This document shows positions 1-11,399 of a stretch of DNA of 64,000 bases, piece after piece. Below the pieces are notes generated by a model. The model ran no database searches and had not been told where the DNA came from. It worked only from the letters and a program-made list of their open reading frames with translations. This stretch comes from Effrenium voratum (Eukaryota > Sar > Dinophyceae > Suessiales > Symbiodiniaceae), in assembly GCA_963377175.1 (NCBI GenBank), contig CAUJNA010001247.1:401606-465605 (forward strand). The letters are read 5' to 3'. The position numbers and the translations under genes were made by a program. The number at the start of each line of letters is the position of its first letter. Position 1 is the first letter of the stretch.

Positions 1-651
1 GCACGCCCCTGTTTGGAGCACTGGCAGCAGCTATCAACCAGGCGGCACTTGGGACCCTCTTAGGATGTCTGAAAGTTTGAGACAGTCCAATGGTCATCTC
101 TGAAATGTCATAGGCTCAAGCCTTCTGTGTCTGGCATGGACTGAGGAGGAACGGTGGTTTTGGACCCAGCCATCTGTCCTCCCTCACCCCTGAGTGCGTA
201 ACAAGCGACAACTGGGGTCAGACAGAAGCTTGCGGCCCAAAAGGGGTCCACCTTCGATCGGTATCTATCTGTGATCCAATCCACAATGGTCGAAGGCGTA
301 CAGAGGCCGCTACGCTATGGTGTGTACAGCATTGAAATGAGCATTGGCAAACTGCATCTGGCCTCGGGCATGAAACCAAATCATGTCGGACAGCTGACCG
401 CGCTGGGGCGCAGGCTGCGGCGATGGAAGTCATGGCTCGGGCTTCCCTTAGGGAGTCTGAAAGCCAGTGTCAGACCTGGGCAAAGCTTCGAGTCTAGTCA
501 TTCCATCCCTGGGATATGCGCCTCCATACCCTCGTTCCGCGCAAGGAGTCGCGCCTGCATGCGACGTGTCAAGCCAGGCTCAAGCAGCCCCTCGGAAAGG
601 GCTTCTGACAGCTTTGATTTCACCAGCTCCAAAATCTCACCAAGACCCTAC
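1..651. other. No gene recognised
   Basis: Unique-looking sequence of mixed composition. The short open frames here match no domain I know and show no exon with an AG|G acceptor and a recognisable motif. Confidence 0.5.
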
Positions 652-733
652 CTGGCTGTGGGTCAAAAATATGTACCCCAAATGGAGCCCGAACAAATAA
701 AGCCAGGGACTATTTTTTGACCCATACCCACAT
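652..733. mobile_element. MITE, GGTCAAAA family (family A)
   Basis: Left end reads GGCTGTGGGTCAAAAATATG and the right end TTTTTGACCCATACCCAC, so the element has imperfect terminal inverted repeats. It has no coding capacity. Related copies recur through the window, mostly in introns and intergenic DNA. Confidence 0.75.
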
Positions 734-843
734 CCCAGTCTCCTGAAGGCTAGGAGCTTCCTCGGCGAGGCTTGGATAGTAGCCGCTGCCAGTGCATGTG
801 ACCTGCAAAGCGGCTGGCCGGTGAGCCCACGGTCTTCACCGAT

Positions 844-978
844 AATGTTGACCCCGGATGAAAAAAAAACTGTTTATTAATCTGGGGGGGTTCCCCTCCA
901 AAAGTGATACATCCCCCACTAAAACCAGGGACACCCCCATATGAGCAAACAGGGGTTGATTCATCCGGGGTTAACATT
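844..978. mobile_element. Short inverted-repeat element, near-perfect arms
   Basis: The left end AATGTTGACCCCGGATGAA is mirrored by TTCATCCGGGGTTAACATT at the right end (19 bp, one mismatch). The 135-bp element is non-coding. It is a separate family from the GGTCAAAA copies, although GTTGACC/GGTTAAC recalls them. Confidence 0.8.
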
Positions 979-1551
979 AGCAGTCCTCTCGTCTCTGCGC
1001 CTTCATGGGAGATGGCATGTGGCCTCAGCACGGGGCCCGCTGCAGAACTCACACCTCCAGCCCAAGCTGAGCTCCGAGCGGGTTGCATAAGGGTCACCCT
1101 GAGGAGGTCTTGCAAGACCTGCAACGAACAGCCCCACTCGCACCAAACTGTCCGTGGAAACAAGTTGATGCATGGCAAAAGCTAGAAATGAGCAGTAATA
1201 CGACGTGCAGAAGACAAAACGCAATGCCAACAAAGTGTGCCTTGAACGAGTGGCCAGTTGCCTTGAACCTCGGACAACACAAACATGCTGGTGACGGACA
1301 GATTCCGTCAACTTACAGACAAGCTTCAAGCTCAGAGTTTTAATGTGCTACGAGCTGCTGGAATGACTTAAGTCGCTGGATTCACCCGTGGCAGCATGAC
1401 TCGGGGCTCCACTGGAGGACACATCGCGGCTCCTGAAGTCACTTAGACTGGTGACTCAACTAGAATCTGTTCACCCCCTGCCTGGACAAAGGCAAATCAT
1501 GCGCTCAACACACAGTGTCCACAAAGAGCCATCTCAACGAGCAACTCACCC

Positions 1552-1649
1552 CCACTTTTTGACTACCCCAAGATAGACTTAAACCCAGGGGTTCCCCATT
1601 TGGGGTAACGACCCACCCCTGGGTTTAAGTCTGCCCTGTCAAAAAGTGG
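1552..1649. mobile_element. MITE, CCACTTTTTGAC family (family C), copy 1
   Basis: Arms CCACTTTTTGAC and GTCAAAAAGTGG are perfect inverse complements. Internal blocks GACTTAAACCCAGGGG and CCCTGGGTTTAAGTC are also inverted, so the whole element folds back. A sister copy lies at 23607-23716. Confidence 0.8.
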
Positions 1650-1915
1650 AACCCTGGCCGAGAATCTGGCTAGCCGCGCTTGCCGCACTCGCAGCGGCAG
1701 CGGCAGCGCTGGTGAGGACTGCGCCAGAAGCTGCACTGGGGGCTCCGGTCTCGGATTTGCCGAGCTGAACAACGGCAAGCTGTGCCGCACCATCAGAAAC
1801 TTGAGGCTTCTGCGTTGCTACTGCCATCAGTTGCTGTGATACTGACCATGCTCACAACTCAGATTCCAACGAGCAGAGTCGGCAGTGGCGGCGGCCTTGG
1901 CCGCATCCAATTCAA

Positions 1916-2895
1916 GCACCCAAGCCACCCCAACCACCCCAACCACCCCAACCACCCCAACCACCCCAACCACCCCAACCACACCAACCACCCCAACCAC
2001 CCCAACCACCCCAACCACCCCAACCACACCAACCACACCAACCACACCAACCACACCAACCACACCAACCACACCAACCACACCAACCACACCAACCACA
2101 CCAACCACACCAACCACACCAAGCCGCCCCAACCGCCCCAACCGCCCCAACCGCCCCAACCACCCCAACCGCCCCAACCACCCCAAACCGCCCCAACCAC
2201 CCCAACCGCCCCAACCACCCCAAACCGCCCCAACCACCCCAACCGCCCCAACCACCCCAAACCGCCCAAACCACCCCAACCGCCCCAACCACCCCAAACC
2301 GCCCAAACCACCCCAACCGCCCCAACCACCCCAAACCGCCCAAACCACCCCAACCGCCCCAACCACCCCAAACCGCCCAAACCACCCCAACCGCCCCAAC
2401 CACCCCAAACCGCCCAAACCACCCCAACCGCCCCAACCACCCCAAACCGCCCAACCCCACCGCCCCAACCACCCGCCCCAACCCACCCCAAACCGCCCAA
2501 AACCCCGCCCCAACCACCCCAAACCGCACCCAACCAACCCCAAACCGCCCCAACCACCCCAAACCGCCCAAACCACCCCAACCGCCCCAACCACCCCAAA
2601 CCGCCCAACCACCCCAAACCCCAAACCACCCCGCCCCAACCACCCCAAACCGCCCAAACCACCCCGCGCCCCAACCACCCCAAACGCCCAAACCACCCCA
2701 ACCGCCCAACCACCCCAAACCGCCCAAACCACCCCAACCCCAACCACCAAACCGCCCAACGCCCCAACCACCCAAACCAAACCACCCCAACCGCCCCAAC
2801 CACCCCAAACCGCCCAAACCACCCCAACCGCCCCAACCACCCCAAACCGCCCAAACCACCCCAACCGCCCCAACCACCCCAAACCGCCCAAACCA
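1916..2895. repeat. C-rich minisatellite (CCAACCACC-type units)
   Basis: About 980 bp of 9-bp and related units: CCAACCACC, then CCAACCACA, then CCAACCGCC and AAACCGCC variants. Units are mostly multiples of 3, so several frames stay open for over 1 kb on both strands. These are spurious Pro/Thr/Asn/His or Gly/Trp/Val repeats, not proteins. Strand asymmetry is extreme: almost no G on the plus strand. Confidence 0.95.
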
Positions 2896-3904
2896 AGTGC
2901 CGCTTGCGAAGATTCTGAGGGCCCCCAGCATGAGCCATTGCTGCCATCTCTGCGCAGCACTGCATGGGGCCAACGGACCTGCAGGAAGGCGAGAAGAACC
3001 TCTCATCCTCCCATGGAACTCAGCAGACATGTCCATCTTAAGGCAAAATGGTCGATGTTAAAGGAAAAATGCCCATCTCAACAGGAAAATGGCCCTTTTT
3101 CAAGGAGAACTTCTTCACTTTGAAGGGAAACAACGCGTCCATCCAAACGAAAACTGGTCCAATGGCTTGGACCCAAACGTCCAACCTCCATGTCAGACGT
3201 GGCTCCGAGTTCCTCGGCCTCGGCACCCGAAGTTCGCCATCTTGACGCAGGACCTGACATGCGCCGAACCTTCCGACCACTTTTGTTTGGTTTGGATTGG
3301 TGGCGATGAGGTGATGGGGTGATGGGGTGATGGGGTTGCTTGGGTGCAGTTTCCTTCCAAGTGGTTTGGATGGTTTGGTGATTTGTGCTTTGATATGCCC
3401 CTTAGCCGGGGCCGAGCACAATCCACAAGCCGCAGTCGTTTTTCGAGGCTAAGGTGCACCTGTCTACAATGGTTGACTCTTTTGCCTATGCCCACCATGT
3501 AACCAGCTGCCCGGCTAGCCTGGATGGTTCATAGACGTCCCACCTCATTTTGTTGACTCGGGTTGCTTCAGTGCTGGCTTTCATGTGCGCAAACCAGCGC
3601 CGCAAAAAATTGCACAACGGAGGCTGTAAGCACCAGGCGATGGTGGATTGTGCTGGCACGGCCCGGTAGCAGTGTCCTGTGTGCAAGCTTTCAATCCGTC
3701 ACCCACAACTCCTGCCCAAAATGCCTCCTCGAAATCGAGGGCCCGAATATGAAAACGGAAAAACCATCTCATCAAGGAGGGGCCCTGACCCCCGCGTTTC
3801 CCTTCGTTGCCAATCTGCAAGGTCAGCCCAAGCTGCCGACCGCAGCATCACCGGCGGCCATCTCCTCGCTGAAGCTCGACGCGCGACGAGCGACGAGCGG
3901 CGAG

Positions 3905-6900
3905 CGGCGCGCGGCGAGCCGTGCCTCGAGGGTTGCTGCGGGCGTCGCAGGCTTCACCTCCACCCACTTTCCTGAAGTTTCAAAGAGAAGGGCTGCACAC
4001 CAACTCAAACACCGGTCCCGGATGCTGGCGTCTGGCTTTGGCTCGCTTTGAACTGAAAATCCGTGTGAAACATTGCAGGATCCCCCAAGCCGGCATGCCG
4101 AAACATGCAGCGCACGTCACGTGCACAGAGCACGTGCACAGAGCACGTCCATGATCGCTTGAGGGGGCCCCATTGCTATGTACAAAAACAGCATGCGATG
4201 CTGGAGTGCTTGCCTACTTGGCCTCTTCATACTCCCATGCATCCTCGGAAGCAAAACACCAAACTCACACATGAGCACCCGCCAGGCTCACGATTGCATT
4301 TGTTTTGAGCCTCCAGCGCGTCGATAGACCTCACTTTCCAACTCATTGCTTGCGCCTTCTCCGAACATCCTCCATTGCTAGTCTCCGGTCTTAAGTTGGA
4401 TGCCAGTCCCCTAAGTTGGCCTACCACTTGCGGCACATGCCTCCGCGCCTTGACAAGGTGGTTCACAAAGTGAGGAGAGCCTGCACCTGGTCTCCGCTGC
4501 TCCCTCTCGCTCTCTCTCAAGAATGTCACGAGTGTATCGAAGGCCAAGCCCAGCACATAAAGCTTGCAACCAGCACTCGGTGATGTGCCCATCTTGTCCC
4601 TCCTTGTCAAATCTCAAGACCTGTCAAGTAGCATAAGCAGAAGCAAACAAGCTGACAACCAAATCACTCTCTCCACTGCTGGCCTTGACCTCTATTGAAG
4701 TCTTGACCAGGTGCCGCAATTGCAGCCCCTGCGCGCAGTTCAAGCCAACTCATATCGCGAAAATCGCAGTCTACACTTACTACACAGAAACAGCACTCCC
4801 CTTATGCCCATCGTCTTTCTTTGCCAAGCGTTGAGACTTGCTGGGATCGTTTTGAGTATCCAAATCTGAGTTGTTGGTGATGACCATGGCTCCCTTGATA
4901 CGTCATGAGCCCGTTCTGAAGAGTTGATAACCGCTATAAACACCATTCTACCAGGCATGAAATAGTAAGGTTTTCATCGGCAAAGCCAGTTGTTTTTTGC
5001 TCGCAATTGACAGTGAGGGCACTGCAAATCCAAAGTTGGGCGGGCCTGAAACTGATGTTCCTCGCAGGCTTCCATGCCCACCTCGAGTGGAGCAACAAAC
5101 GCTCACCAGAGATGTATCTGTGTTCACGCGCCTCCGCAAACATCACGATCGCCTCCTCTCCCTTCATCACCTCAAACTCTCAACATGCCGACCTTCGTAG
5201 CCAGTGTCGCGAGCCCTCCCCTGGGCGGGACTTGGTCGTTTCTGCATGAGGTTGTGCATGAAACTTCCGGGACAAGAAGGTGCCGAAAAAAAAAAATAGG
5301 TTTCTGCCTGAAGCATGAATTGGCGGTGGGTCAAAAATAGGTACCCAAAATGAAACCCTGGTTAATGGAAACTTGGACTACAACCTGCGGTTTTTGTGCT
5401 GGTTTAATTTGACCCACACCCAATTGAAATTGGCAGTTGATCTGCCTCCGCACAAGGCCGTGACTAGCTGCTTGTCGGGATGCTGGTCCCAGGGAAACGC
5501 CAGCTCCCCGTCAGTGTCCTCAGTGAGCTGGTCTTCACACAATCAGCAGGCACAAAGCTCCGAGTGGCGCGCTTTGACTGCCTGATATGCGTCTTTGATC
5601 CTGAATGGTCGATGAGACGCGGATGGGTACAAGTCATGTGCCACAGCCTCTGAAAGCGATCTGTTGCTGCGTCCACGTCGTCTTGGTTTTTGTCCTAGTT
5701 GCATCAAAGATCATGTGACAGCTAGACAACGATTGAATTGCACTTGCAAAATGCATGGCATGGATAGAAGTCATCAAAGACAAAATCCAAGCTTGCATCC
5801 GCGGCATGTGATGCTGTACGCCCAAAATTGAGGCATCGACAGGGTGATGCCGCAGCGAGAGCAGCTTGTACTGCCTCTTGATCTCCTAATTACTCTTCTT
5901 GCCGAGAAAAAGAACAAAAAAGAAAAAGGCCACTGAAAGTGTCGTTCAGTGCTGCCTTGATCCTGACCTGTTCAAGTATCGCGATACAGCGCGCTGCGTC
6001 TTTCAACCTCTCCTCCTGCGAAGCAGCGTCTGACAGTTCCAAAGCAGCGAAGGCATCGGTGGGGTGTGCACCTCGAACAGGCGGCTTGGCATCGGCTAGA
6101 CAAGATGTGGGGTGTATTTGGCTGGCGGTCCAAATTCAAGAGCTAGGGCAAACAGCGGGTGTTTAGTTTTGGGCTCCATTTAAGGTGCCATGTTGGGTTT
6201 ACATGTTCTTGAGCCACAGCCATTTGGAAGTCTGAGGCCACCGACAAACGCTGACGCTCACCCTGCTCTGGTCCTGAAAGGCTGAGCCAGACTGAACCTT
6301 TGGCCCTCCAAGCCACTCGTCCTGCTCCCACTGAAAGTCCAACTTCACACTGGCCTCACAGTTTTGGGTACCCTTTTCGGGCTGGTTTCAATGGGGAGCA
6401 CAAGAAAAACCGCCGATTCTGAGGGTCGCTTTGAGAATACCAGGTTCCACTTTTGACTGCAGGATGGACTAAAACCTAGGTGTTCTCCTTTTGGGGGGAA
6501 TGCACCACTGGGTTTGTGCCAATTCATCACCGGCAACCGGCCGCTGCTGAAGAAGAAGAATGGCCTTCTGCTTCTTGCCCCCGTCTTTGGCCTCTCAGGA
6601 TCCGATATGAGACGATTCGTGAAGCGAACTCCGGCCTTGGCTTTGGGCTTGGCGAAGGGGCATGCGCCCTACAAAAGGCAAAACAACTCAAAGTGTCACG
6701 CAACTGCCATGACAGGCCTGCAGGGTTGACAAGCCGCTGATGGGGCAAATGCGCACCTCCTCTGCCATGCCAAAGGGCCTCTCGTCAAAACATGGCAGAA
6801 GGCAGCAAGCACAAACACATGGCGGATGCACAGGGCACCAACTGGCTCAGCACGCTCCTTGCAACAGGTCGCTATCTTGGGCTTGGTGGTAGTAAATCGC

Positions 6901-9900
6901 ATAAATATTCAACACCAATTGTATGGTATTTGGGGTTTTGGGTGGAGCATAGACTATAGAAGCCCCCAAGAAGCGCAAACACATCGAGGCTCCTCGGCTC
7001 CGGCCTTGAGCTTCTCCTTGGGAAAGATCTCCTGAAGCTCAAGTGAGTCAGAATCAAAACCTGGTACAAAAATGGTGAACCCAGAACCATACAAAGCGTT
7101 ACCAAGGCGCGCCTGTTTATGCTTGAGCGCGTCCCTTACTAACCTTCCTCTGCCCGGGTTTTGATTCTGGCTGGCACCGTGAAGACTCAGGCAACGCGCC
7201 TCTTGAGTTGATGCATCGGCGACAACGCCCGGGAAATCCTGGCGCTCCAAGATGCTTCGTATCCAACTCTTTGGCTTGCACCTCCGTCTCATCTTCGTCC
7301 GGCGCCGACCTGCAACAAATCCAAATGAGAGCCGGTCCTCATGCCGCTTGCCACCGCCGATCAACATGCAACTTCCAGGCGACAAGAGACACAACGATAC
7401 AGCAGGCACGAGCAGTGGTGACAACGGACCCAATAGGCGGAACGACTGCCTCGAACCCAAATCAAGAGCTTGGACATCAAGTTCTGCGGTGTTAGGGCCG
7501 CGTGTCGACTCCTAGCTTTATGTTGCAACCTTTCGGCCACAAATTGGGTATGGGTCAAAATTAAACCACCAGGGGACCACAAGTTTTGGTCCATGTTTCA
7601 CCGCTGCATTCCCGTGGCATCGAAATCGAGTCAGGTGCCTGCAGTGGGAGCGGCAGACTTGCAGCAGAAGCTCCATGCCATTGGCTCGGATCCGTTGAGT
7701 CGGTGTCTCCGTCCCCCGAACTACCGAGGTGAGGATCCGATGATTGCTCCGCTCCAACATGTGGGTGTGGCTCAAAAAAAAAGAGCCAGGGTTACGCAGG
7801 TTTGAGTCTTTGATCCCATTTGCCAAGGTGCCATTTTGGTACGTGTTTTTGAGCCATTGCCATGTAGGGTAAGGTGCAAGGCACATCTTGGGGTAGCCAT
7901 GATGGCGAAAGAAGCGAGATGCGACTCATCGACCACTTCTTCCGAGCTTGGTCAACCTTGTGTGACCCATCAGTACCCAAATGGGCCTGAGAAGCTTGCC
8001 AGTGCTGCCTGGTTGCACGAATGTGACAAATGGCTGCCGGTCACGCTGAACTGCACACCGATCCCAGGCCCGGAGGCACCGGAGGCACTTGACTTCAGGA
8101 TCTTGGGGAGCGACCGTCAAACCAGTGGTGCTGGAAGTCTCGTAGCACCGCCTGCAAGATGGCATGCGACCCAGCGTGCCAAGTATACTGTGAACAGCAG
8201 CTGAGACAGCAAAGTATGGGATTCATGCAATCACAAAGAAGATCTCCATTCCCACTGGATCACATATACATGAAAAGCAATAACTCCGGAAATAGTTGGG
8301 GGAAAAAAAGATTTTGAAAAAATGGGGAAAAAACTGATACATTGGCACCATAGTGTTTTGTTTTTGCTCTTATATACATATATATATATATATACAAGAA
8401 CCCAACCCAAGGCGGCTGCTTTTTCTATAACAAAACCCATCGCCTCGCCGTCCCCTCCGCTTTGCCAAAAAATCCTTCGGCTGACGGGTCGCTCTCCATC
8501 CGCCTCTGCCGCGGCCGCGCCCTGGCGCCCGTTGGCGAAGCGCACGAAGCCGAAGCCCCGGGAGCGCCGGGTGCGGCGGTCCACCATCACGACCTCGGCG
8601 GTCGGTCGGTCGACGGGTCGGGGTCACCGGGCCTCCGCTTTTTGGCTAGACTGAAAAAACATTTCAGTCTAGCCCTTACTCCAAATATGTTTGGTAAAAC
8701 CCGGTTTTCCAGGGTAACTCCTTTTTTGGTAGTGGGTCAACATGATACCCTGAAAAAAGAGGGTTTTTGGAGTAGGGGATAGTGGTTCATTTTCAAAAGG
8801 AGGACCCCTGGGTTAAGTCTATCTTGGGGTAGTCAAAAAGCAGAACCGGGGGTCAGCGGGTTGATCAATTCACTCTCAGTTGTCCGAAGGACCCAGAAAT
8901 CAAAGGTTGACCTTTTGATGCCATTGCGAAACAAAGAACCAATTCAGGGAAATGAAAAGCTTGAAAGGTCGGCTATGGCAACTCAGTACTGGTGGTTTCC
9001 ATTCAAACGGCAATTTGTTGGGAAGGTCCAAAAAGGGAAATAGAGGAAACCCTGTTCAAGTGTGTAGGGAGCTGCAAATGTGAAACGGTGGACAGGTGTT
9101 GGAGGAGACAGCGTGACTTTGATGGGCCTCAGGTGCCTGACGCTAATCGTGTTTCAAAAGAAACAAAGCGTGCCTGAGAAATCGTACTCATGTGCATCTC
9201 GTTCTCTCTTCTTTTTCTCCTGTTCTTTCTCTTTCTCTTTATCTTTCTCTAAATCGTTAGCTCTCTTTCCCTGTCTCTTTCTCTCTCTCTCTCTCTCTCT
9301 CCCTCTCCCTCTCCCTCTCTTTGTCGTTCGCGCTCTCTCTCTCTCTCTCTTTCTCTCCCTCCTATATCAACATGAGTAGCGGAGCCAAAACTCAGTGCGC
9401 GATTTTGTGGCAAACGCCCCATCAGGTCCAAGCAGCTGCATCAGCTACCAGCCCATAGGCTGAGAAGTAGGATCTGAGATTGTCTGTCGTCACATCCTAG
9501 CTAAAGCACACATTCGTTTGAGCCTCTCTCGAATCCTTTGATGGGCAAAAAAGAGTACCCTCCTGTCCATCAACATGGAGCCCACCCAAGGGTCCCTTTT
9601 ACAGGAGAATCATCTTCCAGGACCCCTCAGTCAGGTTCCATGTTTATGGACAGGAGGGCAACAATCGAGGACCGAAGCCAGCTTCAAAGGAATACATCCA
9701 AAAACATGGAATTGCAAGAGCGGCCCGTCTCTATTGTTTGGGAAGACTCAAAGCAACCCTCCAGTTGGCCAGATGGCCGACACGTCATGCGGCATAAGCG
9801 TTGAAGTGTTGGGCTACTCGTTTGCCCGAACCGCTTGGCTTGACACTAATCAAACATCATGCACATAGGTGCGCAAGTGTGGAAAAGACTCGTCCATGAA

Positions 9901-11389
9901 GTGAACTTGTTTCCTTGAGTGCTTTCCCCTTGAGCAAGCCAAGTGATTCGTGTGAACCAGTATCCCAAATCTTCAACACCCGCATCGTCATGCACAGTTG
10001 TTGTTTGAAATCCCAGTTGAGACTATGATTGACGAGCTGTTGTTTCAGAATACAATGCCCCGGCGGCTCGCAAGAGCAAGCACAAATGACCCACAAAGGA
10101 AGGCAAACCCAGCGACTTTCAAAAACCCAAACAAAACTATTGCTGTTGGTTGCAGCTGTACGCACCACTGTCAGTGATTCTTGAGTTGCCGCTCCGGCAA
10201 CTTTCTGGGATTCAAAATCAGCCTCAACCGCCGGGTTGATGGAGTCTCCTGCGGCAAACCGCCAATGAAGATCTTGTTGGAGGTCCGCTCCTCTCTGAGG
10301 CTGCAAGGAAACAGCTGGCAAGGTGCATGAACAGCCTTGCGCACATTGTGAAATGCTGGCAGGCCCATGCTCCTGCGGGCGATCGCCAGGGACTGCCTGC
10401 TTCACCTGCAGTGATCATGGTGGATGGCGCGTATATGCGCATCACGCAAGAAGATAACCAATGTGAGCACTGCTCGCACGTGTGATTCTGAAAGACACTT
10501 GGGCTGCAGGCATCAACAAGGCGCCCATCAAGCCATTGCGGCTCTGCCAGGGCATGTGCCTCAGTTCGCTTCGCTATGCAACACATGAACTGCCGATGAA
10601 GGCAAACAAGTTCAGAGGCAAAGTCAGTTTAAGCAGAAGACTGCCGCTACTTCTGAGTCGAAGGTGACGAACCCGAAGCCTGCGCTTTTATTTGGGAATG
10701 AATATGGGTCTGATTTTGATTAGGGACCCTTTGGTGGACATCATCTAGGTGGGGATCCATGTCCACCACTTTGGAGGGGGTTCCCTATTAAAATTCAGCC
10801 ATACTATAGCGTGGCTAGCTAGCAAAGTGGTTTGATCCACCTGCATTTACCTGCAGAGCAAGTTCCCCCGAACTTTGCACAACGCTTGAAACTCTGCCGA
10901 CGGCTACGAACCCAGGCCCAACGGACGCAGCATGGCAACAAGACTCGGCTCAGCCGTGTGTGCAATCCAAGCTTGCCTCTGGATCGCCCGTCTCGCGACA
11001 TCACGACCTGAACTCTCCCAATAGCGACAAGCAAAATGAGTTGTAGATCGTTCTTTGGCGTGAAAAAAGCAGTGGCTCGACGGCACCAGGGCTGATGCCG
11101 CGTCAGTCAGATTTCCATACTTCGAGAAATGGCGGTACAGCACCTTGCACCAGCGACTCCAATTATTTGCACCAAGAATGAGATACTTCGGCATACCAGC
11201 AAGTACTTGTCTGGTCATCCCCCATGTTGATTATTGTTGATAGCAATAATGACAATAACAATAATTATTATAGTAATAATAGTAATAATCATAATAACAA
11301 TAAAATGCAAGCTTCATCCCCTGCGTGCTCGCACCCCTGCCTCTGTGGTGGTCTGTGAGGAGATGCCGCCCACAAACAACTTGAAGCGC
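3905..11389 (-). CDS. Two-RRM RNA-binding protein, Musashi/hnRNP/DAZAP type, multi-exon
   Basis: Binds single-stranded RNA; probable role in mRNA handling. Exons fixed by frame and RRM motifs: 11389-11341 (RNP2 KLFVGGI), 11143-11099 (HFSKYGNLTDA), 11007-10977 (VVMSRDGRSRG), 10679-10642 (RNP1 end FGFVTF), 10559-10512 (WLDGRLVD), 10405-10373 (VKQAVPGDRPQ), 10290 to about 10245 (second RNP2, NKIFIGGLPQET), 8593 to about 8530 (second RNP1, RRSRGFGFVRF) and 3971 to about 3905 (GKWVEVKPATP, end of RRM2). RRM1 reads through seven exons without a gap. The alpha-1 exon of RRM2 and the exon before GKWVEV were not found; exon-like frames at 7309-7239 and 7031-6993 may belong here. Donors are GC, GT or GA; every acceptor is AG|G. 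Neither the N-terminus nor the low-complexity C-terminus is assigned. Introns hold several MITEs. Confidence 0.88.
5327..5428. mobile_element. MITE family A copy, intronic
   Basis: Starts GGTGGGTCAAAAATAGGTAC and ends GGTTTAATTTGACCCACACC. It carries the family's internal CCTGGTTAATGGAAAC and ACCTGCGG blocks. Confidence 0.75.
6993..7031 (-). other. Exon-like segment, product unknown
   Basis: Acceptor CTTCAG|GAG, 39 nt reading EIFPKEKLKAGAE, then GAG|GAGCC as a GA-type donor. It lies between the RRM1/2 exons and the final RRM2 exon on the same strand, so it may be part of that gene. No domain match. Confidence 0.3.
7049..7169. mobile_element. MITE, CAGAATCAAAACC family (family D), copy 1
   Basis: Left CAGAATCAAAACCTGGTAC and right TGCCCGGGTTTTGATTCTG are inverted. 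The inner right flank CCCTTACTAACCTTC is shared with the copy at 14986-15202. Confidence 0.75.
7239..7309 (-). other. Exon-like acidic segment, product unknown
   Basis: Acceptor TTGCAG|GTCGG and donor GCCAG|GATTT bound a 71-nt open segment with the acidic stretch PDEDETEVQAKELDTKHL. It could be a linker exon of the RRM gene. Confidence 0.3.
7757..7868. mobile_element. MITE, GGCTCAAAA variant of family A
   Basis: Begins ATGTGGGTGTGGCTCAAAA and ends TTTTTGAGCCATTGCCATGT, with the same internal plan as family A but GGCTC/GAGCC ends. A sister copy lies at 14164-14272, and a partial copy around 7545-7600 has the GGGTCAAAATTAAACCACC end. Confidence 0.7.
8640..8776. mobile_element. Inverted-repeat element, intronic
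   Basis: Contains GGCTAGACTGAAAAAACATTT followed by its inverse CAGTCTAGCC, then AACCCGGTTTTCCAGGGT and a right end with CCCTGAAAAAAGAGGGTTTTTGG. Nested fold-back structure, non-coding. Confidence 0.5.
9197..9362. repeat. Polypyrimidine (CT-rich) tract
   Basis: About 165 bases of C and T on the plus strand with only scattered purines, containing (TC)n runs. It lies in an RRM-gene intron and would be polypurine in the transcript. Confidence 0.9.
9558..9658. mobile_element. 101-bp inverted-repeat MITE
   Basis: CCCTCCTGTCCAT at the left end is perfectly inverted as ATGGACAGGAGGG at the right end, and the next bases (CAACATGGA against TCCATGTTT) also pair. Intronic, no coding capacity. Confidence 0.8.
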
Positions 11390-11399
11390 CTCCCTAGGC

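Noticed and set aside
1782..3123. Very long open frames (over 370 codons) on both strands
   Set aside because: They are produced by the CCAACCACC minisatellite, whose units are multiples of three; the translations are pure repeats in several frames at once.
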